A stretch of DNA of 64,000 nt from positions 248,001 through 312,000 of the forward strand of contig NZ_JBETXJ010000002.1 of assembly GCF_040427915.1 (NCBI RefSeq). Reading direction: 5' to 3'. The notes under the pieces are model-generated. The model was not told the DNA's origin. It did not search any database and worked only from the letters and a program-made list of their open reading frames with translations. Origin of the DNA: Gardnerella vaginalis. Lineage in GTDB: Bacteria; Actinomycetota; Actinomycetes; Actinomycetales; Bifidobacteriaceae. Position numbers and translations under genes: made by a program. Of this stretch, positions 44,173 to 57,528 are shown piece after piece. Position 1 is the first letter of the stretch. Each line of letters begins with the position of its first letter.

Positions 44173-45553
44173 TGTTCTGTCCTAAATTATTAAAATCTGT
44201 GTTCGGTAAAATCGTTGTTTCCTCTGTAGGATTCACTAAGTCACTGAGTGAACTTTGATTTTCAACATACTGAGGATTTGGATTCGCATAAGTCTGATTC
44301 ACTTGAGGCTGAACATACTGCTGCGAATATGGCTGAGCATAAGTCTGTGCTGGTGCAACTGTCTGCACTGGCATATTAGACTGAGCATACATTGGTTGCT
44401 GCGGAACGCCATACTGCTGTTGTTGTACAGGCTGTTGTACGTACTGCGGTTGCATTTGCTGCACTGGAGCTACCATTTGCGGTTGTGCTTGCTGCTGCAT
44501 AGGAGCCATCGGCGGAACTTGCTGATTCACACCATGCTGACTAATCGCCTGCTGCTTTGCCTTCTTGCTTTTGATTACAGCGAATACAATAAACGCAATA
44601 ATTACGATTGTTAGAATTACAAACACAATCATCACAATCTGTGCTATCGCTACTGTATCGTCAGCGCTACTAGCTTTCTTATGCTTTCTGGCGGAAGCAT
44701 TGCTCGATTCGCTTCCTTCCGCATTCTCATCATTGTTGTCTGCGTCAGACTCTTCGTTATTTTCTCCGTCGTTTCCTTCGTTTGCATTTGATGAGTCAGA
44801 CTGAGAGTGCGCGCCTGAAGATGCTGCTCCTGCTGCGCCAGATAACGCAGCTTGTGGATCTGTTTTTTCTCCCACTGCAAAATTAAGCACACGAGTGTCA
44901 CTTACAGCGCGTCCGTTCTTTAGCTTTCCAGAGAACGTGAGTTTAACGTGGTATATGCCAGGCTTTGAGAATACCCAGTTTACGTGAGTGTGTGCGTTCG
45001 CTTCAATCCAACTGTTTTGTGGGTACCCTTTAGTGCTATCCCATAATTGCTGTGGAGCATTATTGCCATTTTCAAGGTAGACGTGCAGTTTTCCAGGTCC
45101 GCTAACGCCGTTTAAAGAAAGGTTTGCTCCACGGTCTAGTTCGTTAAGAACTCCGCCTTCCTGTGTGTTCCATCCGAGCCATACCACATTAGAGTTTTGT
45201 GTTTGTGGAATCACATAAAGCTTTGTTCCTGGTTTTTCGCCGATAAAGTTGTATGTTGCATCGTTTGGCATAGGAACTATTGAGCTGTTGCCAAGTTTGA
45301 ATACTACGTTTTCTGGGTCTCTCCACACTGGCTCGTCGCCAGTATCATCGCGAATTTGTATTTTCCAATTTCCGCCAGAAAGTGTTGGTCCAAAATCGGC
45401 GTGACCTGCCTGAATCATAACTGGCTGGTTGCTTGTTGCAGCTTTGGCGGACCCCATAAATGGAGATGGGAGTAGAGCCGTAGCTAGTAGCATAATTGCT
45501 GTGCATATTGATGCTATTATTGCCGTTGCTATATAGTGCTTGTTTTTAGTCAT
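44165..45553 (-). CDS. Surface-anchored repeat protein, single repeat, Gln-rich cytoplasmic tail
   Basis: A 462-residue protein with signal peptide (AIIASICTAIMLLATALL, cleavage after SAKA). It has one anchored repeat (AGHADFGPTLSGGNW near the start and AHTHVNWVFSKPGIYHVKLT about 185-204). Then come an acidic linker, a single membrane helix (IVMIVFVILTIVIIAFIVFA) and, unusually, about 130 residues of Gln/Pro/Met/Val-rich sequence on the inner side. That tail may be cytoplasmic and interaction-prone. The start has AGAAGGAGAAG upstream. Confidence 0.85.
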   Translation of the reverse strand: MTKNKHYIATAIIASICTAIMLLATALLPSPFMGSAKAATSNQPVMIQAGHADFGPTLSGGNWKIQIRDDTGDEPVWRDPENVVFKLGNSSIVPMPNDATYNFIGEKPGTKLYVIPQTQNSNVVWLGWNTQEGGVLNELDRGANLSLNGVSGPGKLHVYLENGNNAPQQLWDSTKGYPQNSWIEANAHTHVNWVFSKPGIYHVKLTFSGKLKNGRAVSDTRVLNFAVGEKTDPQAALSGAAGAASSGAHSQSDSSNANEGNDGENNEESDADNNDENAEGSESSNASARKHKKASSADDTVAIAQIVMIVFVILTIVIIAFIVFAVIKSKKAKQQAISQHGVNQQVPPMAPMQQQAQPQMVAPVQQMQPQYVQQPVQQQQYGVPQQPMYAQSNMPVQTVAPAQTYAQPYSQQYVQPQVNQTYANPNPQYVENQSSLSDLVNPTEETTILPNTDFNNLGQNNA

Positions 45554-45566
45554 TTTTCTTCTCCTT

Positions 45567-47993
45567 CTACAACAACTTCATACGTGGTCTCATCAAGAAA
45601 GCCCCAGCTCCTGTTACAGCGCACAAGCTCACGCTTGCAGTTCCTACAGCAGCAGCTACCCACTTTGTTTTGTGACTTTTCGCTTCTTGTTCTTCTTCTG
45701 AATCTTCTAGTACTTCTGAATCCTCAATGTTTTCATCATCAGAATTGTATGAAGCAGCTTTAGTCTTATTTGACTTTTTGCCTTTTTTACTAAGCAGTTT
45801 CACTTTTTTCATCTTCTTAGAATGTTTTGAAGAAGAAATACCATTTGACAATCCGCCTAATCCTTTAGAAGAAGATTTTGTGAAGCTTCCACTAGCATTT
45901 GTAAATACATTATTAGTATTAGCTCTTGCAACTAACGGAGTGGTTGCGGATTGCTTAAAACTGTTATTGTCAGAGTCTGACGATTCGGAAGAGTTATGCG
46001 AATTGGAAGAATCAGACGAATTGGAATCATCTTCGTTTTCATCTGACTTATTCTTATTCTTCTTTTTATCTTTATCCTTATCGTTTTTCTTTTTGTTCTT
46101 TTTAGAATCTTTATTATCTGACTCTGATTCCTTGTTGTTATTCTTTTCCTTTGATCCACCTGTGTTATTGGATTCTTCGTTCTGATTGCCGTCTTCTATC
46201 TCATTCTGGCCATCAGATTCATCGTTTCCATTAGACTTATTGTTCTTATTCTTTTTACGATTTTTCTTATTTTTCTTGTTCTTCTTGTTTTTTGTTTTAT
46301 TGTTCTTGTTGTTCTTGTTGTTCTTGTTATTCTTGTTATTCTTGTTATTCTTGTTATTCTTAGAATCTTTTGAGTTTTCAGGTTGCGCATGATCTTTTTT
46401 GCCTAAATTCTTTATATTGACATTCCAATCGCAAAAATCGTCGAAACCTGCATTCCTATATAGCGTTCCGTTGTCTAGCACAAGATAAGCGCGAACCACG
46501 GCATCCTGCATGCTTTCATCAATTGTTAATTCGCATGTGCTTCCGTCAGCAGAACCTTCAATATTTTTAAACTCTTTTTCGCCATCTTTTTTAATCATCC
46601 ACTTGTATTTTTTTACTATGGATGTAGTTGGCTCTTCTGGATCAGAAGCTTCACCGTTTACAGTAGGCACTCGTGGGGAGAACAGTTTAGCTTTTAGATG
46701 AACTTTTTCTCCTAAATTAACCTTGGACTTTCCATATGCTTGCACTACTGGGCGTCCGTCAGCGCCATGATCTTCTACGACTATTGTTCCAAAAGCTCTG
46801 TCTCTATCGAAAGGATAGATTCCTTCCCCTGTTAGAATCACGCGAACTTTCATTCCGTTCATCGCAGGTTCAGCTGGCAGCTTGAGCCTTTCGCCTAAGA
46901 AGCATGATGCAAACGTATCTTCTTGTTCGTCAGCCCTGTTTATACACCATTCGTATGATGGTTTTTTTATTGTTCCGTTTTCAATATCTTTTTTGAATCC
47001 TTCACGATACGTGTAAAGATTCAATCCACCGCCTGGCTCATAGGAATGATAATGTGGGTGGCTACCTGTATTGCGAATCCCTAGTATGCACAGATTGCCA
47101 TCAGCACAGTCAGAGTTTTCAGAAGGATCATCGTCTTTAGTGTTTGTATCCAAAACTGGAATTTCCGCTTTTCCGCGTTCTTTAATAACAGACTCAGATG
47201 GCACGGTATGATTATGACTTGCTTCAACAATAAAAGTATATTTGGCAGTATTAGTGGTTTTAGTTTCTTTCGTTGTCTTGTTCTTAATAACAGCGTACGC
47301 TTCTAATGTATAGGTTCCAGGCTGAGTAAATACCCAAGCTGCATGTTGATGTGTAACTTGAGATTGATGAATCACTCCTGGAAGCTCGAATCGGCTGCCT
47401 TCTTCTTTTTCATCATCTTTATCTTGATATTCAAATGATTTTGCTATGGATTTTTTATCCTTATTTTTTGCAGACTGCCATATTAATAGTTTTGCACCTT
47501 TAGGAGCTGTTACTTTTTGTATAACAATATCCGCTGATGCGCCATCTGGATTTTCCGCTCCAACAGCATATTTTGCTATAGACGTATCCCACCCTGGGAA
47601 CAGCTCTTTATCTTGTTTATTACCAGATTCGTCTAAAAGCCAATAACCTTGTGAAGCATCGAATGGTAACTTGTTTTTGTAATTATCAAAATCTTGCGTA
47701 CTGTATGATGACTCGCCAACCTTCATTGTCACATTTTCAGGCTTGTATAGCATAGAGTTGGCTTCAAAACCCATTATGAGCTTGCCATTATGCATAAATG
47801 GATAGAAGATGTCCATATGGCCGTTTGACAGCACATCTTTTGCGCTTGCATCATACTTATAGGTAGTTTGTTCTTCATCCGCATACGCAGGATTCGCAGC
47901 ACCGAACCCCGATACCAGCACCGCAAACGCAAGTATCGCAACGCCGCACATCGCGAACGCGCGTTTTACCATATTCTTAATGACCTTAGTCAT
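45567..47993 (-). CDS. Surface-anchored repeat protein, first gene of the metal-uptake unit
   Basis: About 808 residues from ATG 47991-47993. The signal peptide ends NPAYA before DEEQTTYKY. An anchored repeat is visible (NGHMDIFYPFMHNG and VTHQHAAWVFTQPGTYTLEA). A central region of unknown fold contains His-rich GSHPHYHSYEPGG, a possible metal-binding patch. A very long Lys/Asn region follows, encoded by 9-bp tandem repeats (46285-46370). Then come Ser/Asp/Asn-rich linkers, TTPLVARA, and a C-terminal helix with basic tail. The frame is open to 48092, but that start would lie in the promoter, so 47993 is preferred; the ribosome site is weak. Confidence 0.82.
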   Translation of the reverse strand: MTKVIKNMVKRAFAMCGVAILAFAVLVSGFGAANPAYADEEQTTYKYDASAKDVLSNGHMDIFYPFMHNGKLIMGFEANSMLYKPENVTMKVGESSYSTQDFDNYKNKLPFDASQGYWLLDESGNKQDKELFPGWDTSIAKYAVGAENPDGASADIVIQKVTAPKGAKLLIWQSAKNKDKKSIAKSFEYQDKDDEKEEGSRFELPGVIHQSQVTHQHAAWVFTQPGTYTLEAYAVIKNKTTKETKTTNTAKYTFIVEASHNHTVPSESVIKERGKAEIPVLDTNTKDDDPSENSDCADGNLCILGIRNTGSHPHYHSYEPGGGLNLYTYREGFKKDIENGTIKKPSYEWCINRADEQEDTFASCFLGERLKLPAEPAMNGMKVRVILTGEGIYPFDRDRAFGTIVVEDHGADGRPVVQAYGKSKVNLGEKVHLKAKLFSPRVPTVNGEASDPEEPTTSIVKKYKWMIKKDGEKEFKNIEGSADGSTCELTIDESMQDAVVRAYLVLDNGTLYRNAGFDDFCDWNVNIKNLGKKDHAQPENSKDSKNNKNNKNNKNNKNNKNNKNNKTKNKKNKKNKKNRKKNKNNKSNGNDESDGQNEIEDGNQNEESNNTGGSKEKNNNKESESDNKDSKKNKKKNDKDKDKKKNKNKSDENEDDSNSSDSSNSHNSSESSDSDNNSFKQSATTPLVARANTNNVFTNASGSFTKSSSKGLGGLSNGISSSKHSKKMKKVKLLSKKGKKSNKTKAASYNSDDENIEDSEVLEDSEEEQEAKSHKTKWVAAAVGTASVSLCAVTGAGAFLMRPRMKLL
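46285..46370 (-). repeat. 9-bp tandem repeat encoding Lys-Asn-Asn units
   Basis: Nine or so units of TTCTTGTTA/G on the plus strand encode successive KNN triplets in the surface protein. It is flanked by more degenerate Lys/Asn codons to 46240. Confidence 0.8.
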
Positions 47994-48092
47994 GTTACTG
48001 TTTCGCTCTCTACACTTCATCTTCTCAAATTCGCCTATTCGCGCTCTTCTTTCACGAATGACTATTGAAGACATCTTTGCAACGTCTATCAA

Positions 48093-48121
48093 TAATAATA
48101 ATGATTCTCATTAATAGTCAA
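48093..48121 (-). promoter_or_regulatory. Promoter with Fur/Zur-type operator in its spacer
   Basis: On the minus strand TTGACT (48116-48121) and TATTAT (about 48092-48097) are 18 bp apart. Between them lies TAATGAGAATCATTA (48099-48113), an inverted repeat with arms TAATGA/TCATTA. It resembles the ATGA-TAA-TCAT core of actinobacterial Zur boxes and related Fur sites. A bound repressor would cover the promoter. It heads the six-gene surface-protein/ABC unit. Confidence 0.7.
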
Positions 48122-48140
48122 GTCGACACTCCGAATAAAC

Positions 48141-48171
48141 AAAAACGCTGGCAGCTCAAAGCAACCAGCGT
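48141..48171 (-). terminator. Terminator after the nicotinamidase-like gene
   Basis: On the minus strand ACGCTGG pairs with CCAGCGT around a 13-nt loop and is followed by TTTTG. Confidence 0.7.
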
Positions 48172-48226
48172 CGATTATTTTTAATAACTATTTAATAATT
48201 ATTTAAATAGTTTGTAGCTAAAATTC

Positions 48227-48781
48227 TCAGCCTTCTACAATATCCGCATTAAGACAAGTCTTAAAATGTCGAAGCGCCCACTCGTGACCTTGCGGATCAA
48301 AGCTTGCGACTGCATCTTTGTGAACCACAATCTTGAATCCAAGATTATACGCGTCAACAGCAGTGTGGAGCACGCAAATATCTGTGCAAACTCCAACCAA
48401 GTGCAACTCCTCAATATGACGTTCGCGAAGCTTAATCAGCAAATCCGTGCCATTAAAGGAAGAGTAGCGAGTTTTATGAATGTAATACACGTTGCTTTTA
48501 TCTTTATTTGCCTCATAAAAATCACCAAGAGTTCCATAGAGCTCCTGACCATGAGTTCCAGCAATATTGTGAGGTGGGAAAAGCTTAGTTTCTGGATGAT
48601 ACGGATCATTTAGATGATGCGTATCAATTGCAAAAACCACGAATTCACCAGCATCGAGAAATTCTTGCGATATTTCAGTAATGCGCTTCTCAAGCTTTTG
48701 CGCAGGCTCTCCTACCGTAAGCGAGCCATCACTTGCCACGAAATCATTCGTGTAATCAATGTTAATAAGAGCCTTTTTCAT
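48227..48781 (-). CDS. Isochorismatase-fold hydrolase, nicotinamidase-like
   Basis: A 184-residue cysteine hydrolase. The catalytic triad is visible as Asp9 in NIDYTNDF, Lys in HKTRYSSF and Cys in VGVCTDICVLHTA; the metal-site motif AIDTHHLNDPYHPE (about 51-64) is that of nicotinamidase/PncA. It would convert nicotinamide to nicotinate for NAD salvage. Isochorismatase-like relatives with other amide substrates exist. It is a single-gene unit with its own terminator. Two 13-bp direct repeats lie upstream of its start. Confidence 0.85.
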   Translation of the reverse strand: MKKALINIDYTNDFVASDGSLTVGEPAQKLEKRITEISQEFLDAGEFVVFAIDTHHLNDPYHPETKLFPPHNIAGTHGQELYGTLGDFYEANKDKSNVYYIHKTRYSSFNGTDLLIKLRERHIEELHLVGVCTDICVLHTAVDAYNLGFKIVVHKDAVASFDPQGHEWALRHFKTCLNADIVEG

Positions 48782-48835
48782 ACATACTTCCGTTTAATCA
48801 GTTTAATTGTGTTAAAGCTACACTTACAACAGTAC

Positions 48836-48866
48836 TCTTTACGCTAACAAGGTTCTTTACACTAAC
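48836..48866. promoter_or_regulatory. Direct repeats upstream of the nicotinamidase-like gene
   Basis: TCTTTACGCTAAC (48836-48848) and TCTTTACACTAAC (48854-48866), 18 bp apart, in the 5' region of the gene. Possible regulator site; no consensus assigned. Confidence 0.35.
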
Positions 48867-48904
48867 ATGTTTTGGTACAATCGCGCTATGGCGGCACGTG
48901 AATC

Positions 48905-49196
48905 ACGCGCGCGACGACCTACCTTTTCGCTTAAAGTGTAGTGCGACATTTCCTATTTGGTGTTGTGCGAGGTTTGAGTATTTCTCTCCTCGCAAGTCCC
49001 GTCGCTACGCTCCTCTTTTATTGCTCGTAGAGAAATACATCAAACCTTCTGAATATCTAAAACTTTTGCGTATCTTTCATCACCGAGATTCTCGATTTTT
49101 CTTCTTCATTCGATGAATCACCATCAAAGATGCTGAGGTTCATCTCATTCAGTGCGAAAAATCTCGAATCTCCACCTCACTTGCGCGACGACCTGT
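48905..49196. repeat. Composite repeat locus (truncated modules C, A', B)
   Basis: GCGCGACGACCT occurs at about 48907 and 49185 in the same orientation, both being module C tails on the minus strand; the first keeps half of the third hairpin. Between them are a 78-bp inverted-repeat element (48970-49047, ends AGGTTTGAGTATTTCTCT and near-complement), a diverged A-like element, and module B copy III (49085-49172). No gene is present. Confidence 0.6.
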
Positions 49197-49206
49197 TTTA
49201 AATAAT

Positions 49207-49236
49207 AAAAAAGCGGGGAGTTGAAACTCCCCGCTA
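49207..49236 (-). terminator. rRNA operon terminator
   Basis: AGCGGGGAGT (49226-49235 read on the minus strand) pairs with ACTCCCCGCT (49212-49221), followed by six T. It directly follows 5S. Confidence 0.85.
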
Positions 49237-49246
49237 GAAGAATAAT

Positions 49247-49360
49247 GCGGCAGCGTGCTAGTCTCCCACACCCTATCGAGTGCAGTACCCTCACCGTGTC
49301 AGGCCTTAGCTTCCGGGTTCGGAATGGGACCGGGCGTCTCACCTGAGCCATGACCACCGC
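49247..49360 (-). rRNA. 5S ribosomal RNA
   Basis: The minus strand begins GCGGTGGTCATGGCTCAGG and contains the conserved CCCGGTCCCATTCCGAACC loop; ends close a helix with ACGCTGCCGC. About 114 nt. Confidence 0.93.
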
Positions 49361-49521
49361 AAAACTAAATTATACACTCACTATAAGCGAGCGGCAAACT
49401 GGCGGTTTGGGAACCGGACATGAACGCGAGCAACAGAAAAACAATCATCAAAATCAACAACTCAACCATAATCATGATCATTTAACACTCCATACTATTA
49501 AGAGAATTAAACGATAAACAA
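49361..49521. other. 23S-5S spacer
   Basis: About 160 bp, AT-rich, no tRNA seen. Confidence 0.6.
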
Positions 49522-54492
<4,971 letters not shown>

Positions 54493-54957
54493 ACTTCAAT
54501 GAAGAGCCAACAAAAGGCTCCAATATAAAAGAAAAAGACGAGACATTCTTTAAGGAAAGAACATCCCAACAAAAAACCTCACCATCATTTAACCATCTCT
54601 CAGGCACCCCACAATCCGTGAGGCTGACAATGAACTGGCAATAATTAACTAATAAGTAGTACAGACACGCTCTTGAGTTCTCAAACCACCACCACACCAG
54701 CCGGCCCATCAACCTCAACCGAGGAGAACCAGCCGCGCTGAGCAGCAAGAGATAAACTTACACCAAACCCCACCAAAACGCAAACCAACACCAAACAAAC
54801 ACCACAAAACCATTGAAAACAAGCCAAAACATCGGCGTGTCGAAAACACGCAAAAAACCACAACAAACCACAACAACCACCAACACAAAACCAAAAACAA
54901 CCCAAAAAACAAACAAAAAACCATAAAAAACACAAAACCCGGGAGTGTCGCAAACAA
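54493..54957. other. rRNA leader and promoter region, strand-asymmetric
   Basis: The proximal part contains TTTGAGAACTCAAGAGCGTG (minus strand, about 54666-54685), like the box in the 16S-23S spacer. From 54750 to 54950 the plus strand is almost only A and C, so the rRNA-sense strand is G/T-rich. The hairpin GCGTGT/ACACGC is at 54835-54851. The rRNA promoter must lie here, but I cannot choose a -35/-10 pair. The open frame crossing it (54681-54971) is low complexity and not a gene. Confidence 0.6.
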
Positions 54958-54993
54958 AAATAGATGGGCAATTAACACATAACTGCCCATCTA
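54955..54993 (-). terminator. Terminator after gnd
   Basis: On the minus strand TAGATGGGCA pairs with TGCCCATCTA around a 13-nt loop, then ATTTTTG. Confidence 0.75.
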
Positions 54994-55060
54994 TACAATC
55001 TTTATCTATTTTTTACCTATTTTACCTATTTTTACCTTAGATATTTTCTACTTACTTTGA

Positions 55061-55936
55061 CTATTTTTTAGTGACATGACCACCAAACTGCGCACGCAAC
55101 GATGAAACTACTCGCAAAGTGTCATCTCCACCTCCGCGAGATACTTGGCGAGCCCACAATGAGCATGCGGTAACTGGGGTTGGAACACCAAGTTCAAGTG
55201 CAGCTTCAACCATCCACTTTGCTTCACCAGATTCATTAGCAACAGGAGGCATAGATTCTAATGTAGGATCGTCTTTTGCAGCGCGCGCGAATAAGTCAAG
55301 AAGCCAAGACTGAACAACAGAACCTTGGCGCCATGAAGACATAACCTTAGCTGGATCATCTATTAATTCTGAACGCATCATTGTTGCAAAGCCTTCACCA
55401 AAAGCCTGCATCATGCCGTATTCAATTCCATTGTGAACCATCTTGGCAAAATGACCACCGCCAACAGCACCAGCGTGAACGAGTCCGTCAGGGCCTTCAG
55501 GCTTCAAGGTCTCGAAAATTGGTAGCATTCTCTGATAATCTTCATCGGAGCCGCCAGCCATCAATGCGTAACCACGAGTAGATCCCCAAACTCCGCCTGA
55601 AACTCCAACATCCATAAAATGGATTCCCTTTGCTTTTAATTCAGCAGAATGACGCTGATCATCAACATACCTAGTATTGCCTCCATCAATTACTAGGTCA
55701 TTATCTTCGAGAAGATTGCTTAATTTTTCGATAGTTGTGTCTGTAGGAGAACCAGCTGGAACCATAACCCATACAATACGCGGACTAGAAAGTCTTTGTA
55801 CCAATTTTTCTAAAGAGTCAACATCTCGATTTGATTCGGCACTAACATCGTATCCAACAACTTCATGACCTCCTTCGCGCAAGCGCTTAACCATGTTTCC
55901 ACCCATGCGCCCTAAACCTATAACACCTAATTGCAT
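55061..55936 (-). CDS. gnd: 6-phosphogluconate dehydrogenase, decarboxylating, short form
   Basis: Converts 6-phosphogluconate to ribulose 5-phosphate. At 291 residues it is the short, often NAD-preferring type rather than the 470-residue form. Visible are IGLGRMGGNMVKRL (about 5-18), VIDGGNTRYVDD, MDVGVSGGVWGS, and GGHFAKMVHNGIEYGMMQAF with the catalytic lysine and histidine-asparagine. It sits next to gntP and gntK and completes gluconate use. Repeats of TTTTGATAAC (55955-55995) lie just upstream of its start. Confidence 0.93.
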   Translation of the reverse strand: MQLGVIGLGRMGGNMVKRLREGGHEVVGYDVSAESNRDVDSLEKLVQRLSSPRIVWVMVPAGSPTDTTIEKLSNLLEDNDLVIDGGNTRYVDDQRHSAELKAKGIHFMDVGVSGGVWGSTRGYALMAGGSDEDYQRMLPIFETLKPEGPDGLVHAGAVGGGHFAKMVHNGIEYGMMQAFGEGFATMMRSELIDDPAKVMSSWRQGSVVQSWLLDLFARAAKDDPTLESMPPVANESGEAKWMVEAALELGVPTPVTACSLWARQVSRGGGDDTLRVVSSLRAQFGGHVTKK

Positions 55937-56022
55937 AATAAATGCCTTCTTTCAAATTTTTTGATAACTTTTGATAACTTTTAATAACTTTTGCAAAACT
56001 TATTCAGATAATCTTTTTAATT

Positions 56023-57363
56023 TCATATGAACACAGGAACAACAGCAGAAACTAGCATAATAATTGCAAGTCCAACAACAGACAATACTGTTTCCATTAA
56101 TGACCATGTTTTAAACGTTTGTCCTACGCTCATACCGAAATATTCTTTAACCAACCAGAATCCAGCATCATTTACATGAGATAAGAAGATTGATCCAGCA
56201 CCAATAGCTAGTACGAGTAACGCTAATTGTACTTGATTTAGATTTGCAGCCAAAGGTGCAACAATTCCAGATGCAGTTACGGTTGCAACGGTTGCAGATC
56301 CAGTCGCCAGCCTAATTAGTACAGCAACAATCCATCCAGCAAGAAGAGGATTAAGATTTGCCTGAACAATGCCCGTAGCAATAACTTTACCAATTCCAGA
56401 ATCTACAAGAGTTTGCTTAAATCCGCCCCCAGCAGCAACGATCAACAAGATACTTGCAATTGAGGAGAACGAAAGGCCTACCAGAGAATTTAATGTATCC
56501 CTACTCCACTTTGCGCGAATAGCAAATAATATCATCGCAAAAATAGTAGTGATTGTAAGAGCTTCAAGTGGTGTTCCAATCCATGCGATTACACTACCAA
56601 ATGTAGATTTTGATTGCCCCGTAATATCAACAACACTGGCTGCAAGCATAAGAATTACTGGAAGTAAAATTACGCTAGACGCTTCCGCGAATGTAGGACG
56701 ATTTTGTGGCTTATCTTCCTTCTTATTGTCTTCTTCTTGCTTAGCTTGAATAGGAACCATTTTTACCATCCAATGAACCATTAGAGGTCCTGCGATTGCT
56801 ACAGTTGGTATGGCGATAATCAAACCAAAAGCCAAAGTCAATCCAAGGTTTGCATGCAAAGCATCAATAGCAACAAGTGGTCCAGGATGTGGCGGTACAA
56901 AAGCATGCAAAGCCGATAAGCCTGCGAGCGCTGGTATGCCGAGAGCAATTACTGGCATTTTTGTACGACGAGCAACAAGAAGAATAATCGGTATAAGTAT
57001 CACTACACCAACTTCAAAGAACAGTGGAATTCCAACAATAAATGCGCTCAGAGCCATGGCCCATGGAAGCTTATGTTCTGGAGCTTTCTTAAGTATGGTG
57101 TCACAAATCACGTCTGCTCCACCAGAACGCGTAAGAAGAATTCCAATAATTCCGCCTAAAGCAATGAGTAATCCAACTCCTGATGCTGTGGAGCCAACTC
57201 CATTAGTAAAGCTTGTAAGACTTTTATCATATGGAACTCCTGCAATGATTGCAGTTGCAACCGAACCAATCATTAACGATAGGAACGGATGCACTTTTAC
57301 CACTGCAATAAGTACGACAATAAGCGCTATACCTAATATTGCCGCAAGAATTAATCCACTCAT
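56023..57363 (-). CDS. gntP: Gluconate permease, GntP family
   Basis: A 446-residue polytopic carrier of the GntP family that imports gluconate by proton symport. Family signatures include LIALGGIIGILLTRSGGADV (about 64-83), ALHAFVPPHPGPLVA (about 158-172), the conserved proline-rich loop, and HVNDAGFWLVKEYFG near the C-terminus. About 12 helices are evident. It lies between gnd and gntK, on the same strand. Confidence 0.94.
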   Translation of the reverse strand: MSGLILAAILGIALIVVLIAVVKVHPFLSLMIGSVATAIIAGVPYDKSLTSFTNGVGSTASGVGLLIALGGIIGILLTRSGGADVICDTILKKAPEHKLPWAMALSAFIVGIPLFFEVGVVILIPIILLVARRTKMPVIALGIPALAGLSALHAFVPPHPGPLVAIDALHANLGLTLAFGLIIAIPTVAIAGPLMVHWMVKMVPIQAKQEEDNKKEDKPQNRPTFAEASSVILLPVILMLAASVVDITGQSKSTFGSVIAWIGTPLEALTITTIFAMILFAIRAKWSRDTLNSLVGLSFSSIASILLIVAAGGGFKQTLVDSGIGKVIATGIVQANLNPLLAGWIVAVLIRLATGSATVATVTASGIVAPLAANLNQVQLALLVLAIGAGSIFLSHVNDAGFWLVKEYFGMSVGQTFKTWSLMETVLSVVGLAIIMLVSAVVPVFI

Positions 57364-57528
57364 AAATCCTCCATGATTTTGTGAATTGTTTTAATTATCG
57401 TGATGCTTTGTTTATAGTTCCTTGTGATCTTTTGTTTACGATCAATGCGCTAACAACTTTGTTATTTGCGTTAGTAATTTTTGAATATATCCTTTTGCAT
57501 GCTTTACAATTGCGCCATTTTACAATTG

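Noticed and set aside
17390-48092. LPXTG sortase signals in the four surface proteins
   Set aside because: None of the C-termini has LPXTG or a close variant that I can defend; only membrane helix plus basic tail.
54681-54990. Minus-strand frames rich in Phe, Cys, Leu and Trp before the rRNA operon
   Set aside because: Direct result of the G/T-only composition of that strand, with no start signal or family.
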